DNA of 64,000 nucleotides from assembly GCF_012317385.1 (NCBI RefSeq), contig NZ_CP051144.1, positions 1,364,001 to 1,428,000 of the forward strand, written 5' to 3'. The position numbers and the translations under genes are program-made. The notes under the pieces were generated by a model that saw only the letters and a program-made list of their open reading frames with translations, was not told where the DNA came from and did no database searches. Below, piece by piece: positions 1-8,488 of this stretch. The DNA is from Romboutsia sp. CE17. Lineage in GTDB: Bacteria; Bacillota; Clostridia; Peptostreptococcales; Peptostreptococcaceae. Within the stretch, counting starts at the first letter, position 1. Each line of letters opens with the position of its first letter.

Positions 1-120
1 AAAGGTAAAAAAATAGTAATATCATTAGCTGTAATAGCAACTATTGGACTTATTGGAATTAAAGTTTCAGGTTTCCAATTTGCTGGTCCAGCTGAATTTG
101 CAATATTTAGTATTAAGTAA
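1..120 (+). CDS. C-terminal end of a membrane-type protein (partial)
   Basis: Frame 1 is open from the window edge to a TAA at 118-120 and gives a 39-residue tail. It starts with Lys-rich residues, then has one hydrophobic stretch (about residues 5-20, rich in I/V/L/A/G), then a short FQFAGPAEFAIF segment. The start lies outside the window, so neither family nor length can be judged. It could be a small one-span protein or the last helix of a transporter. A hairpin at 156-182 would end its transcript. Confidence 0.55.
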   Translation, partial: KGKKIVISLAVIATIGLIGIKVSGFQFAGPAEFAIFSIK

Positions 121-155
121 TAATCTTAATAAATTTCGAACTAAATAAAAATAAA

Positions 156-182
156 AAAGGTGTATCAAAACGATACATCTTT
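156..182 (+). terminator. Hairpin terminator after the first partial gene
   Basis: AAAGGTGTATC (156-166) pairs with GATACATCTTT (172-182) through an 11-bp stem including one G-T pair, around a 5-nt loop. The U-run is short, so termination efficiency is uncertain. Confidence 0.5.
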
Positions 183-304
183 ACTACACAACACCAAAAT
201 TACAATCAAAATTAGATCTTACTATAACTAAGTCTTTAGTTGAATTTATAGATAATGAAATTGATATTTATATAATCGAAGTTCTCAATTGTTTTAAATT
301 GTAA
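182..304 (+). pseudogene. Possible coding remnant, no start codon
   Basis: One forward frame stays open for about 40 codons (YYTTPKLQSKLDL then SLVEFIDNEIDIYIIEV) and stops with TAA at 302-304. It has no start codon or ribosome binding site, and the upstream part runs into the terminator hairpin. Residue choice looks protein-like, so it may be the tail of a decayed gene, but a chance open frame in AT-rich DNA is also possible. I do not recognise it. Confidence 0.2.
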
Positions 305-328
305 CTTAAAATCTTGGGGGTGATTTAA

Positions 329-517
329 TTGAAGTTAATCTCATATATTATTTTAGCTTGTGGAACACTATTACTTATATCTTCAATTATCTTTGATTTT
401 ATCGGTATAATAGGCTATTTATCAACATTATTAGCAGTTATTTTAATTGTTATTGGTATTTTAATGAATAAAGTATTGCGAGAATTTTTTATTAATATAT
501 TTATAAATTTCTTTTAA
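329..517 (+). CDS. Small two-span membrane protein
   Basis: A 62-residue protein starting at TTG (329) with GGGGGTG about 6 nt upstream, which decides the start. Two hydrophobic segments (about residues 4-27 and 31-50) are separated by a Gly/Ile-rich turn, with a positively charged K-V-L-R-E stretch after the second. It ends 15 nt from the convergent phosphotransferase gene. Many short Firmicute membrane proteins look like this. No function can be assigned. Confidence 0.6.
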   Translation: MKLISYIILACGTLLLISSIIFDFIGIIGYLSTLLAVILIVIGILMNKVLREFFINIFINFF

Positions 518-532
518 TTACTTAAATTAATT

Positions 533-1402
533 TCAAACAATATCTTTCAAAAGTTCATCAATACAATACTTTGCCCACTGTGAACTTGTAGAATTCTTAT
601 CATTTATATCATAAGTGATTAGAGCCTTCCAAAGAGCCCAACCTTTTGCTCTATTTAAAGTTTCTTCATCGCAATTTAATTCGTCTTTAAAAAATTGTCT
701 ACTTTCACTATCAAAAAATGTCCACGCCATGACATAATCACAAGCTGGATCACCTGTACCAAGTATTCCAAAATCTATAACAGAAGATAGTTTACCATTC
801 TTTACAAGTAGGTTTCCTATAGCCACATCACCATGAACCCAAACTGGTTTATCTTCATATTTAGATTTCAATGCAGTATTCCAAATATTTTCTATAATAT
901 CTATATCAAATACATCTTTTAACTTTTTAAGTGCATCTCTAGTTTCACAATCATAAACTTCTAACGAACCCCCTCTATAGAAATTATGTTCCCCAGCTAA
1001 TGGTCCTAAGCTAGCATCTATTGATTGTAATTCTTTTAAAAATCTTGCTAAATCAACTGCTAATTCTTTTAAATCACATACATTATCATAATTAACAGTT
1101 TCTCCTTCTATCCAACTATTTATAGCCCAATTAAATGGATATTTAGAACTAGGCTCACCTTTAGCAATAGGCGAAGGAATAGTTAAAGAAATATGATTTT
1201 TAAATATAGGAAGCCATGTTAATTCTTTTTCTATTTGTAAAGCATAAGAAGGACCACTTGGTAATCTGACTGACATATTATCACCTAGATGAAAAGTTCT
1301 ATTGTCATGACCCGATTTTTCCACCATTTTTATTTCTAAATCAGAAAACTCAGGGAATTGATGAGCAATTAATTCCTTGACTAAATCTACGTTTATATCC
1401 AT
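533..1402 (-). CDS. Aminoglycoside phosphotransferase-family kinase
   Basis: A 289-residue protein of the APH/choline-kinase-like fold. The C-terminal half has the family motifs: the catalytic-loop HGDVAIGNLL (about residues 190-199) and the metal-binding IDFGILGTGDPACDY (about 209-223). The N-terminal lobe carries the SGHDNRTFHLG nucleotide-binding region. Family members transfer phosphate from ATP to aminoglycosides, macrolides or unrelated small molecules, so drug resistance cannot be concluded from sequence. The gene stands alone; the start has GGGG upstream. Length is normal for the family. Confidence 0.85.
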   Translation of the reverse strand: MDINVDLVKELIAHQFPEFSDLEIKMVEKSGHDNRTFHLGDNMSVRLPSGPSYALQIEKELTWLPIFKNHISLTIPSPIAKGEPSSKYPFNWAINSWIEGETVNYDNVCDLKELAVDLARFLKELQSIDASLGPLAGEHNFYRGGSLEVYDCETRDALKKLKDVFDIDIIENIWNTALKSKYEDKPVWVHGDVAIGNLLVKNGKLSSVIDFGILGTGDPACDYVMAWTFFDSESRQFFKDELNCDEETLNRAKGWALWKALITYDINDKNSTSSQWAKYCIDELLKDIV

Positions 1403-1508
1403 AATTCACCCCTTAAGTATAGTTTAAAAATTTGAATTTATTCATAATATATAACAATTGCATACTTATTTTTACTATAACATTTTTTAATTTCTTAATA
1501 AATAAAAA

Positions 1509-1540
1509 CACGATAAAACTAATAAAATAGTAATATCGTG
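1509..1540 (-). terminator. Terminator of the permease transcript
   Basis: CACGATA (1509-1515) pairs with TATCGTG (1534-1540), with inner ACTA/TAGT pairing. On the minus strand it is followed by TTTTTATTT. It sits 45 nt after the permease stop. Confidence 0.7.
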
Positions 1541-1584
1541 CTTTATATCATCTATATAGTATTATTCTTAAATATATATGTTTT

Positions 1585-2952
1585 TTAGTCTGCTAATACA
1601 TCTCTTTGTGCTTGTTCTTTTATTTTATTAACAGAATCTAAATTTACATATCCTCCTTTTAGTCTAAAATAACTTATTGCAAACATACCTAAAGTTATTA
1701 TAGACACCATTATTCTATCGCTTCCAGTAAGACCAACAAATAAGTTATAAGATATAAATATATTGCAAACAACACTGATTAACATTATACCTACATATAT
1801 AGGATATGGCATATGAAATACACTTTCTTTCCATCGTTTAGGATATTGTTTAGGAACCTTTATCATCCAGAAATTACATAAACCACATACTACCATAGAT
1901 GGTATCATTACGTAAGATACTAAAACATCTAATCCAGTACCTAAAATTATTGGAACTACTGCCACTAGATACATAAATCCCATTATTATATATGGATAAC
2001 CATCTTTAGTCTGTTTACCAAATACCTTAGGCATCCAACCATCTCTTACAGTAGCTAAAAATGGATGTTTTATCATTGTTATACTACTTATAAGACTTGT
2101 AAATATTGCAAACACTGCTCCACCTAGTATGAATATAACATATACACTTCTAGGGAATATACTCTCAGCAACTAATCCTAGACTTTTACCTGCTACTGTT
2201 CCAATAGGTAATACACCAGATGCTACTACCCCCATTAATGTATATACTATACATACTATTACAGTACTTATCATTATACCTATTGGTATCGTTTTCTTAG
2301 CATCTTTAGTCTCTGCAGCTACAGACACAGTGGACATTGTAGTTCCTTGACATGCCCAGCTCATAATAGATACTGCAGCGACAAATCCAGGTAATCCACC
2401 TCTGAAGAAATCTGGGTCACTTGTATTCATATATACTCCAAAATCTACTTGAGGTAAACCACATACTATAAATACACCTATAGATACAAATAATATAATA
2501 GCCATGATACTTTGAATAGATGCTAGGAATTTAATACCTCTTATAGTAGCAGCAAATAATACAGTTTGTATTAAAATCGCTATTACTTTAGTATATGGAA
2601 CTATATCTGGAAATACTACACCTACATAATCTACTATAGCTACTGCATACATGGCCATTCCTAAATTACCTACAATAGTATTTACAGCACATACTCCAGT
2701 TAATAATGGTGGACATAATAGTGCTTGTTGAGAATACATACCTCCATCTAATTTAAACATAGATGCTAACATAAAATTATATGTGTATGCAAGTAACATC
2801 AAAATACAACCAGCAACTAGCGCTATAGATATGGACTTACCAGTTAAATCTATCCCAGTACCCATCATTACAAATATACCAGATCCTATAGCACCTCCTG
2901 CACCTAACGATATAATATTAAACAAGTTTAATTCTTTCTTATTGCTCGACAT
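1585..2952 (-). CDS. APC-family amino acid permease
   Basis: A 455-residue polytopic membrane protein with about 12 hydrophobic segments. The N-terminal GAGGAIGSGIFVMMG (about residues 18-32) is the substrate-binding helix-1 signature of the amino acid-polyamine-organocation superfamily. It would import or exchange an amino acid across the cytoplasmic membrane. It lies 150 bp downstream of, and on the same strand as, a MalY/PatB C-S lyase with no terminator between, so a sulfur amino acid such as cystine or methionine is a reasonable guess for the substrate. That is inference from context only. GGAGG precedes the ATG. Confidence 0.85.
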   Translation of the reverse strand: MSSNKKELNLFNIISLGAGGAIGSGIFVMMGTGIDLTGKSISIALVAGCILMLLAYTYNFMLASMFKLDGGMYSQQALLCPPLLTGVCAVNTIVGNLGMAMYAVAIVDYVGVVFPDIVPYTKVIAILIQTVLFAATIRGIKFLASIQSIMAIILFVSIGVFIVCGLPQVDFGVYMNTSDPDFFRGGLPGFVAAVSIMSWACQGTTMSTVSVAAETKDAKKTIPIGIMISTVIVCIVYTLMGVVASGVLPIGTVAGKSLGLVAESIFPRSVYVIFILGGAVFAIFTSLISSITMIKHPFLATVRDGWMPKVFGKQTKDGYPYIIMGFMYLVAVVPIILGTGLDVLVSYVMIPSMVVCGLCNFWMIKVPKQYPKRWKESVFHMPYPIYVGIMLISVVCNIFISYNLFVGLTGSDRIMVSIITLGMFAISYFRLKGGYVNLDSVNKIKEQAQRDVLAD

Positions 2953-3103
2953 AATAGTTCCTCCTTAATTTTATTTGGGGTTGTCGACTTAACTTAATTT
3001 AACTTAACTTGTTGTTACTGCTTAATATATCTATTACCTTATTAAATTTTTGTATAAATAAGTGCATTATATTCTCTATAACGCACCTATTTATTGCCTA
3101 TAA

Positions 3104-4294
3104 TTACTTACCTTCAAATCCTACCTTTATTCTATTCATGCAATCCTCTATTATACTTCTAGGTGATGCAACATTAATTCTCTCAAAACCTACGCCCTCT
3201 TCACCAAAGATATATCCTTCATCTAATAATACACCTGCTTCATGTAGCATTACATTTTCTAACTCTTTAGAATCTAAGCCATACTCTCTAAAATCTAACC
3301 ATACTAAATATGTTCCCTCAGGCATTACCATTTTTACTTTAGGTAAATGTTCACTTACAAAGTCAGAAATATATCTTATATTTTCATCTATATACTCATT
3401 GACCTCATCTATCCAATCTTCACACTCATTGTAAGCTGTCTTTGTAGCTTCTAAAGCAAAAGGATTTGGTAATCCTATAGAAAATTTACTGTCTGTAAGA
3501 TCTAACCATTTAGCTCTTATTTCTTCGTTATTTATTATTATATTAGATATTTGCATACCAGCTAAATTAAATGATTTACTTGGTGCAGTACAAGTTATTA
3601 TTCTATCTTTATAATAATCACATGCTACCTCTAACGGTGTATGCTTTTGATTAGCCCTTATTATATCACAGTGTATTTCATCAGATATTATCCATAAATC
3701 ATGCTTTTTACATATATCTACTATCTTTCTTAATTCCTCTTCTTTCCATACTCTACCTACAGGATTATGTGGACTACATAATATAAATAGCTTATTATTT
3801 TTATCTCTTGCTAAAGCTTCAAATCCATCATAATCCATTTCATACTTACCATCTATGTACTTTAATGGACTATTAACTACCTTTCTATTATTATTTTGTA
3901 TCTTAGCTTCAAATGGATAGTATACAGGTTTTTGTATTATTATCCCTTCTCCTTCTTCTACTAAGATATTTATTAGAAAACTTAAAGCAGGAACTACACC
4001 AGGACTTATAAATAAACTATCTCGATTTATATCCCAACCAAAACGTCTACTAAACCAACCACACACAGCATCATAATAATCATCTGTTTTATGAGATGTA
4101 TAACCATATATTTCTCTATCTACTCTCTCATGTAACTTGTTTACTATCTTATTACAGCATGCAAAGTCCATATCTGCTACCCATAATGGTAATGCATCTT
4201 CTGGAGCTTGTGGCATAAAAGTAGTCTTTAAATCATACTTTAAGCAATTTGTACCTTCTCTTTCTACTACCCTATCAAAATCATATCTCCCCAT
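3104..4294 (-). CDS. MalY/PatB-type pyridoxal-phosphate C-S lyase or aminotransferase
   Basis: A fold-type I PLP enzyme of about 396 residues. I chose the ATG at 4294 (MGRYDFD), which has GAGGTGG just upstream; the reading frame also extends to 4324. Visible features are ADMDF near residue 40, the FCSPHNPVGRVW-type segment, ISDEIHCD, and the PLP-lysine region APSKSFNLAG. MalY/PatB proteins cleave cystathionine or cysteine (beta-elimination) to pyruvate, ammonia and a thiol. It is likely co-transcribed with the permease downstream. A paralogue sits at 24599 beside an unrelated transporter. Palindromes at 4323-4339 and 4366-4378 lie in its leader and promoter region. Confidence 0.85.
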   Translation of the reverse strand: MGRYDFDRVVEREGTNCLKYDLKTTFMPQAPEDALPLWVADMDFACCNKIVNKLHERVDREIYGYTSHKTDDYYDAVCGWFSRRFGWDINRDSLFISPGVVPALSFLINILVEEGEGIIIQKPVYYPFEAKIQNNNRKVVNSPLKYIDGKYEMDYDGFEALARDKNNKLFILCSPHNPVGRVWKEEELRKIVDICKKHDLWIISDEIHCDIIRANQKHTPLEVACDYYKDRIITCTAPSKSFNLAGMQISNIIINNEEIRAKWLDLTDSKFSIGLPNPFALEATKTAYNECEDWIDEVNEYIDENIRYISDFVSEHLPKVKMVMPEGTYLVWLDFREYGLDSKELENVMLHEAGVLLDEGYIFGEEGVGFERINVASPRSIIEDCMNRIKVGFEGK

Positions 4295-4322
4295 ATTTAC
4301 CACCTCAAATTTTATTTTAGAC

Positions 4323-4378
4323 AATGCTAAATTAGCATTATCTTATATACATTATATAATATTTATTTAGTCACTAAA
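4323..4378 (-). promoter_or_regulatory. Leader hairpin, -10 box and candidate operator of the C-S lyase gene
   Basis: AATGCTAA-A-TTAGCATT (4323-4339) is an 8-bp inverted repeat with a 1-nt centre. A minus-strand TATAAT (plus-strand ATTATA at 4351-4356) would start transcription just before it, so the mRNA would begin with this hairpin. TTTAGT-C-ACTAAA (4366-4378), a perfect 6+1+6 palindrome, lies just upstream of the -10 and is a good operator candidate. No good -35 is visible, which would fit activator-dependent expression. Confidence 0.4.
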
Positions 4379-4716
4379 CTATATTTAAATAGTAGCAACA
4401 TGATTACGTAAACTTTTCCCATTTAAAAAAAGTAGAAACATCTGCTCCTACTCATTTTTATTCTTAATATATTAAGATTATTCATCTACTCTATACTCCA
4501 ATTAAATATAATATTGATTCAAATAATATAAGTACTATTTTTACTTTTTTCTATTTTATTTTAATCTGTAATTAAATCCTTAACTAATTATATGCTTAAA
4601 TAAAGTTTTCTCCTATGAATATATAGTTAGTCAACTTCAAAAACTGTTATGAAAATGGAAAAATTTTTTAATTACTGGCTATGTTAGCTAACTTTGTTGT
4701 AATTTTATAATAAAAT
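4379..4716. other. Intergenic, nothing recognised
   Basis: 338 bp of AT-rich DNA between the C-S lyase promoter region and the terminator of the flavodoxin remnant. I see no open frame, riboswitch motif or strong hairpin. Confidence 0.5.
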
Positions 4717-4761
4717 AACCATACCTTTGTATTTTCAATTCTTGAATTATAAGGTATGGTT
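4717..4761 (-). terminator. Terminator after the flavodoxin remnant
   Basis: AACCATACCTT (4717-4727) and AAGGTATGGTT (4751-4761) form an 11-bp stem with a long AT loop. On the minus strand ATTTTATTAT follows. It lies 48 nt after the flavodoxin stop. Confidence 0.65.
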
Positions 4762-4808
4762 GTTTATTTGATTTTATATAAATTATTTGTAATAACTAAA
4801 GTTATAAA

Positions 4809-5171
4809 TTATAAAACTACTTTTTCAACTTCAGCAACTAATGCTTCAATATCATCTTGGTTTGGATGATTTACTGATTTTTCAAGACTATCCTTCATTA
4901 ATTCATATTTTTCAGGATAAACTTCTTTTATCCTATTTTGCATAGTTTCTGATACTTTACCTTGACATATATATGTTCCAATTATAGTATTGCATGATGA
5001 AACGTGAGATTTTACATTGTTTAAGATTTCATCGAAGTATTCTTTAGTATCAGAAAATCCTACTGTTCCAAATATAAATATCTTTTTATTTGAAAGTTTT
5101 TCGATAAAGTTTTGCACATCTTTTGGGCAAGAGTTACCAGTAGCCCAGAATCCTACAAATATAACATCTGC
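4809..5171 (-). pseudogene. 5'-truncated flavodoxin
   Basis: The minus-strand frame is open from 5171 to the stop at 4809 and reads ADVIFVGFWATGNSCPKD, then IFIFGTVGFSDTKEYF and a helical tail. These are the second half of a clostridial short flavodoxin: the FWATG loop and the FGTVGF strand flank the FMN isoalloxazine ring. A complete family member would have about 50 more N-terminal residues with the phosphate-binding T/S-x-T-G-x-T loop. Here an in-frame TGA (5172-5174) sits directly before Ala, with no homologous sequence beyond it. A GTG at 5117 could in principle start translation but would make a protein without the FMN phosphate site. I judge the gene broken. Confidence 0.75.
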
Positions 5172-5236
5172 TCAATGAATATATTTTTAAGGCTATGTTA
5201 GACAATTATGTGATAAGATAAATATAAAAATTACTG

Positions 5237-5806
5237 TTAATTAGTCTTATGTAATTTCATGTATACTACCAAATCATTTAGATTATTATTACCTATCTCA
5301 AATTCTCCATCAATATTTAAACCTTCAGTAATCCTATTTTCTCCGCCAATACTATATACAGCTATGGCAACTTCACTATCTAAATTAAAGTATTTATCTT
5401 CATCTAAGATTGACATAGCCATACCTATGTCATAGCCATTCTTTAAACACTCTAAAGTATAAGTTCCATATTCTGAATCATTTATTATAACTTTAAGGCT
5501 AGAATCTGATTCTTCCCCATCAGCAACTCCAATTTTTAGTGTACTATTGTTCCCAATATGCTCGATAGTTGATTTGTATAATATATGCTCTTCTTTTAGA
5601 ACACCATATTCATATTCTTTAGCAGTAAATTCAATTTCGTAATTCCCGTCTTCTAGATTATTTATAAAGTATTTTTTCCCCATTCCAGTCATATTATCAG
5701 AACAGTTTGATAAATATAAGTCGTCTGAATTTTTTAAGCTTGAACAACCAACAATAAACATTGTTGATATTACTACTAGTGATATCATTGTTATTATTTT
5801 TTTCAT
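5237..5806 (-). CDS. Predicted lipoprotein, unknown function
   Basis: A 189-residue protein with a type II signal peptide: MKKIITMISLVVISTMF followed by the lipobox IVGC (Cys about residue 21). After cleavage it would be lipid-anchored on the outer face of the membrane. The mature part is mixed beta-rich with no motif I recognise. GGGG lies before the ATG. It stands alone between the flavodoxin remnant and another gene fragment. Confidence 0.65.
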   Translation of the reverse strand: MKKIITMISLVVISTMFIVGCSSLKNSDDLYLSNCSDNMTGMGKKYFINNLEDGNYEIEFTAKEYEYGVLKEEHILYKSTIEHIGNNSTLKIGVADGEESDSSLKVIINDSEYGTYTLECLKNGYDIGMAMSILDEDKYFNLDSEVAIAVYSIGGENRITEGLNIDGEFEIGNNNLNDLVVYMKLHKTN

Positions 5807-5880
5807 AATATATCCCCTTTTTATTTTCTAAAAATATTGCAACAATGGTTCATAATATATAAAATTACGAACTGTAAAGA

Positions 5881-5985
5881 TTAAACATATTTAAAATCTT
5901 TACTACTATTTATAAATATTTCTATGTAGATTATATCAAAACTTGTATATTCATTGATATAATCCTTGGTTAAAGCTCTAAATAT
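5881..5985 (-). pseudogene. Gene remnant A sharing RALTKDYIN-type sequence
   Basis: A minus-strand frame opens after a TAG at 5986-5988 and runs 34 residues (IFRALTKDYINEYTSF, then IIYIEIFINSSK) to a TAA at 5881. It has no start codon or ribosome binding site. Its core (5953-5975) is 22 of 23 identical to 6881-6903, which lies in a second remnant reading SRSLTKDYINNN. The two look like pieces of related genes on either side of the DUF4160/DUF2442 pair. I do not know the family. Confidence 0.4.
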
Positions 5986-6001
5986 CTATTTAAAATAAAA
6001 A

Positions 6002-6029
6002 GAGCTGAGATATAAGTTTACCTCAACTC
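6002..6029 (-). terminator. Terminator of the DUF4160/DUF2442 operon
   Basis: GAGCTGAG (6002-6009) pairs with CTCAACTC (6022-6029) with one mismatch. TTTTTATTTTA follows on the minus strand, directly after the DUF2442 stop. Confidence 0.65.
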
Positions 6030-6036
6030 CTCACTT

Positions 6037-6279
6037 CTAATTTGAATATGAAATACTATCTTCATATAATGTTTCTGGATCAATATCGGCTTCATTTGGC
6101 CATTCTATGGAATCAAAACTTACCTTTACTGCTTTAAATAAATTTTCATCCTTTAATTCCTTAAAGATTCCTTTGTCTAAATACGGTGTCATATCAAATA
6201 ATTTAACTTCATTATTTTCAAAAGTTAATATTAATTTATAATTATCTATAGGTTTAACTTCTTTTACGCCTAAATACAT
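6037..6279 (-). CDS. DUF2442 family protein
   Basis: An 80-residue protein matching DUF2442: KEVKPIDNYKLILTFENNEVKLFDM near the start, then F-K-A-V-x-V-x-F-D-SIEWPN-x-ADIDPETLYE, where W-P-x-x-x-D-I-x-P-x-x-L-Y is the family hallmark. DUF2442 genes commonly sit next to DUF4160 genes, and such pairs have been proposed as toxin-antitoxin-like modules. That role is not shown by this sequence. It follows the DUF4160 gene by 11 nt and has AGAGGTGA before the ATG. Confidence 0.85.
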   Translation of the reverse strand: MYLGVKEVKPIDNYKLILTFENNEVKLFDMTPYLDKGIFKELKDENLFKAVKVSFDSIEWPNEADIDPETLYEDSISYSN

Positions 6280-6290
6280 ATATTCACCTC

Positions 6291-6557
6291 TTACTTTAAT
6301 GGTTCTATTTTGAATGGTAATTCACTATTCATAGCTAACTCCCAATTTGCTAATAGCTCATCCTGATGAAGTTCTGCCCAAGCAAGAACTAACCTTAATT
6401 GCTTTTTAGGTAAACTACCCTCTGTTATTTCACATGTTTTTATATCAATTACTGCTTTATAATCTTGGTAGTATGCATGAAAATGTGAAGGTGCGTGTTC
6501 TTTTGGTGCACAATACATTCTTATTATTATTCCGTAGAACATACTTATCGTTGGCAT
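6291..6557 (-). CDS. DUF4160 family protein
   Basis: An 88-residue protein: MPTISMFYGIIIRMY, then HAPSHFHAYYQDYKA and LVLAWAELHQDELLANW, the conserved DUF4160 pattern (P-x-HFH followed by a W-x-x-x-H-x-x-E-L helix). I start it at the ATG at 6557, about 10 nt after AAAGG, rather than at a TTG nine bases upstream. It is the first gene of a two-gene operon with DUF2442. The pair is widespread as a small stand-alone cassette. The whole cassette lies between two gene remnants that share a 23-bp core. Confidence 0.85.
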   Translation of the reverse strand: MPTISMFYGIIIRMYCAPKEHAPSHFHAYYQDYKAVIDIKTCEITEGSLPKKQLRLVLAWAELHQDELLANWELAMNSELPFKIEPLK

Positions 6558-6763
6558 TTTTATCAATCCTTTTCTTTTATATTTTATAACTTTTTCTTTA
6601 TTTAAATATATCTAATTAAACTTTTATTTTCAATCTAAAATTTATTTAATATCTTTTCATGATATTATTTAAATCTATTTTCGTCAAGTTTATCGGCTTA
6701 AACTTAACTATATTTGCTTATAAATATCATATCAACTTATACTATTACATCTTTCCATAAACA

Positions 6764-6928
6764 TCAATATATAAAATACTTATTTAGTTCAATCAGATTG
6801 TCTTTTTTATTTATGAAACGCTCATATTTGTCATTCTTCATTAATGATAGTGCATTATATAAAGATATATAAATGTTATTATTGATATAATCCTTAGTTA
6901 AAGACCTGGAATATAAAAAATCATAAAT
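6764..6928 (-). pseudogene. Gene remnant B, C-terminal 54 residues
   Basis: A minus-strand frame opens after TAA (6929-6931) and runs 54 residues to TGA at 6764: IYDFLYSRSLTKDYINNN, IYISLYNALSLMKNDKYE, then RFINKKDNLIELNKYF. Amino-acid composition is clearly protein-like, but there is no start codon in a sensible place and no ribosome binding site. It shares the LTKDYIN core with remnant A at 5881-5985. It appears to be the 3' end of a gene whose 5' part is lost. Confidence 0.45.
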
Positions 6929-7033
6929 TTATATGTCTATTTTGTAATTTTAAAATAATTAAATATTATGTATAATGTAGTCAATGTTTGCAACTTTTAT
7001 ATAATATTAATTAAAATGAAAGGATTATTTCGT

Positions 7034-7537
7034 ATGGTGGATAAAAAACAGCGTAACTTAACTAAGATTTTATTTGCAGTCTATTTTTTCATATTAATAT
7101 GGATTCTTTTATTCAAAATGAGCTTTTCACTTGATGAACTTTACAAAGATAGGAGTATTAATTTAATTCCATTTCTAGGTTCGGCTATAGTTAATGGAAA
7201 AATAGATACTAGTGAAATTATTAATAATATAATTGTATTTATTCCTGTTGGAATTTACATATGTATGTTAAAAGAAAATTGGTCTATTCTTAAAAAGATA
7301 TCAGTATCCTTTTTCATTAGTTTATCAATTGAAGTTTTACAATTTATTTTAGCTATTGGAGCAACTGATATAACAGATCTTATAGGTAATACTTTAGGTG
7401 GGGTAATAGGTATTGGAATATTTTATCTATTTTCAAAAGTGTTTAAAAATAAGACTACTAGTATAGTTAATATACTTGCTTTGATTTCTACTATTGGATT
7501 AGGGAGTTTAATATCTATTTTATTATTGGTAAATTAA
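7034..7537 (+). CDS. VanZ-like membrane protein
   Basis: A 167-residue protein. I place the start at the ATG at 7034 (MVDKKQRN), 9 nt after GAAAGGA, not at an upstream in-frame ATG (6968). It has about four or five membrane segments. Family features are the SINLIPFLGS segment after the first loop, NIIVFIPVGIY, SFFISLSIEVLQ and the D-I-T-D-L-IGNTLGGVIGIG motif. VanZ-like proteins occur widely; VanZ itself gives low-level teicoplanin resistance, but most relatives have unknown roles. It stands alone. Confidence 0.8.
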   Translation: MVDKKQRNLTKILFAVYFFILIWILLFKMSFSLDELYKDRSINLIPFLGSAIVNGKIDTSEIINNIIVFIPVGIYICMLKENWSILKKISVSFFISLSIEVLQFILAIGATDITDLIGNTLGGVIGIGIFYLFSKVFKNKTTSIVNILALISTIGLGSLISILLLVN

Positions 7538-7560
7538 TATAATCTAATTTTTATTTATAT

Positions 7561-7599
7561 AGAGAAGTAGCTATACTACATTTGTATAGCTATTTCTCT
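7561..7599. terminator. Shared terminator of convergent genes
   Basis: AGAGAAGTAGCTATA (7561-7575) pairs with TATAGCTATTTCTCT (7585-7599), a 15-bp stem with one G-T pair. T-rich sequence lies on both sides, so it can serve the VanZ-like gene (+) and the small membrane gene (-). Confidence 0.75.
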
Positions 7600-7631
7600 A
7601 TTTTATTTACTTTTACTAAAAGTATTATTAA

Positions 7632-7919
7632 TTAAAATAATCTAATTAGAGCAGGTATGCCCGCTTCTGGAAGAAGATATACAAATACCGTAAATAAAAT
7701 TTCAACAATACTTATTAATATAAATAAAACTTTGAAATTTCCTTTATTTATAGCATTTATAATACTTAAAATCAAACTTATTATTCCTATTATTATACTT
7801 GCCCAAAATGTATAATAGATATTATCTATGATACTTGTTGCAAAAAATAATAAAATATAAAGTATTTGTAAGCTTATTATTAATTTCTGAATCAATTTAT
7901 TATTTATACTTTTTCTCAA
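7632..7919 (-). CDS. Three-span small membrane protein
   Basis: A 95-residue protein with three hydrophobic segments (about residues 12-30, 36-57 and 63-83). The start is TTG (7919) with GGGG about 7 nt upstream. Its gene starts 12 nt after the DUF5412-like gene ends, so the two form one operon. No family recognised. Confidence 0.6.
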   Translation of the reverse strand: MRKSINNKLIQKLIISLQILYILLFFATSIIDNIYYTFWASIIIGIISLILSIINAINKGNFKVLFILISIVEILFTVFVYLLPEAGIPALIRLF

Positions 7920-7931
7920 TGCAATTCCCCT

Positions 7932-8303
7932 TTATTTTATTTCCTTTCTATAATCATAAATTTCATTTTTAACATTTAGCTCTACTTCATTTATTTTTAT
8001 AGTATCATCACTTAACCATTCTATATCAGCTTCTTCGCAATGATACTGCCAATAAATGTTTTTTGTTTTACCATTTTTATTATTCTTTAATGTTGCTAAA
8101 ACAGCATAATCTGTTGTCGCTCCACCATTATTTAAATAAGCAGTTACAGTATATTTACCATCTGGTGAAGTTGATTCAGTAATATATTCTTGTCCATTAA
8201 TTCTTTGGATATCAGAAAATGACCACTTAATACTATAAACTATTCCAATAACTACAATAGCAATAATGACACATATTATTATATATTGTTTTCTTTTTTT
8301 CAT
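7932..8303 (-). CDS. DUF5412-like membrane-anchored protein
   Basis: A 123-residue protein with a basic N-terminus and one membrane anchor (about residues 7-25). The extracellular domain reads EYITESTSPDGKYTVTAYLNNGGATTDYAV and WYH-type residues (IYWQYHCEEADIEWLSDDTIKIN), a pattern seen in DUF5412 proteins. The function of that family is unknown. GGAGGGAG lies before the ATG. Confidence 0.65.
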   Translation of the reverse strand: MKKRKQYIIICVIIAIVVIGIVYSIKWSFSDIQRINGQEYITESTSPDGKYTVTAYLNNGGATTDYAVLATLKNNKNGKTKNIYWQYHCEEADIEWLSDDTIKINEVELNVKNEIYDYRKEIK

Positions 8304-8488
8304 GTATCTCCCTCCTCTATGCTTTTTTGTAGATCATTTATTTTTAAATTCATTATACATCCTTATAATATATTAACTTAAATATCTCTATAAAGATATA
8401 CAAATATCTACCAAAAATTAACAATATGATATAATATCTTTATTAAAATAGGGAAAAACAAAAATCAATATCAAAATTGGGAGGGATT

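Noticed and set aside
4295-4716. SAM or T-box riboswitch before the MalY/permease operon
   Set aside because: No conserved core motif and no anti-terminator/terminator pair on the minus strand; only short palindromes are present.
6567-6763. Additional small gene between the DUF4160 gene and remnant B
   Set aside because: No open frame with a start or ribosome binding site; only AT-rich sequence.
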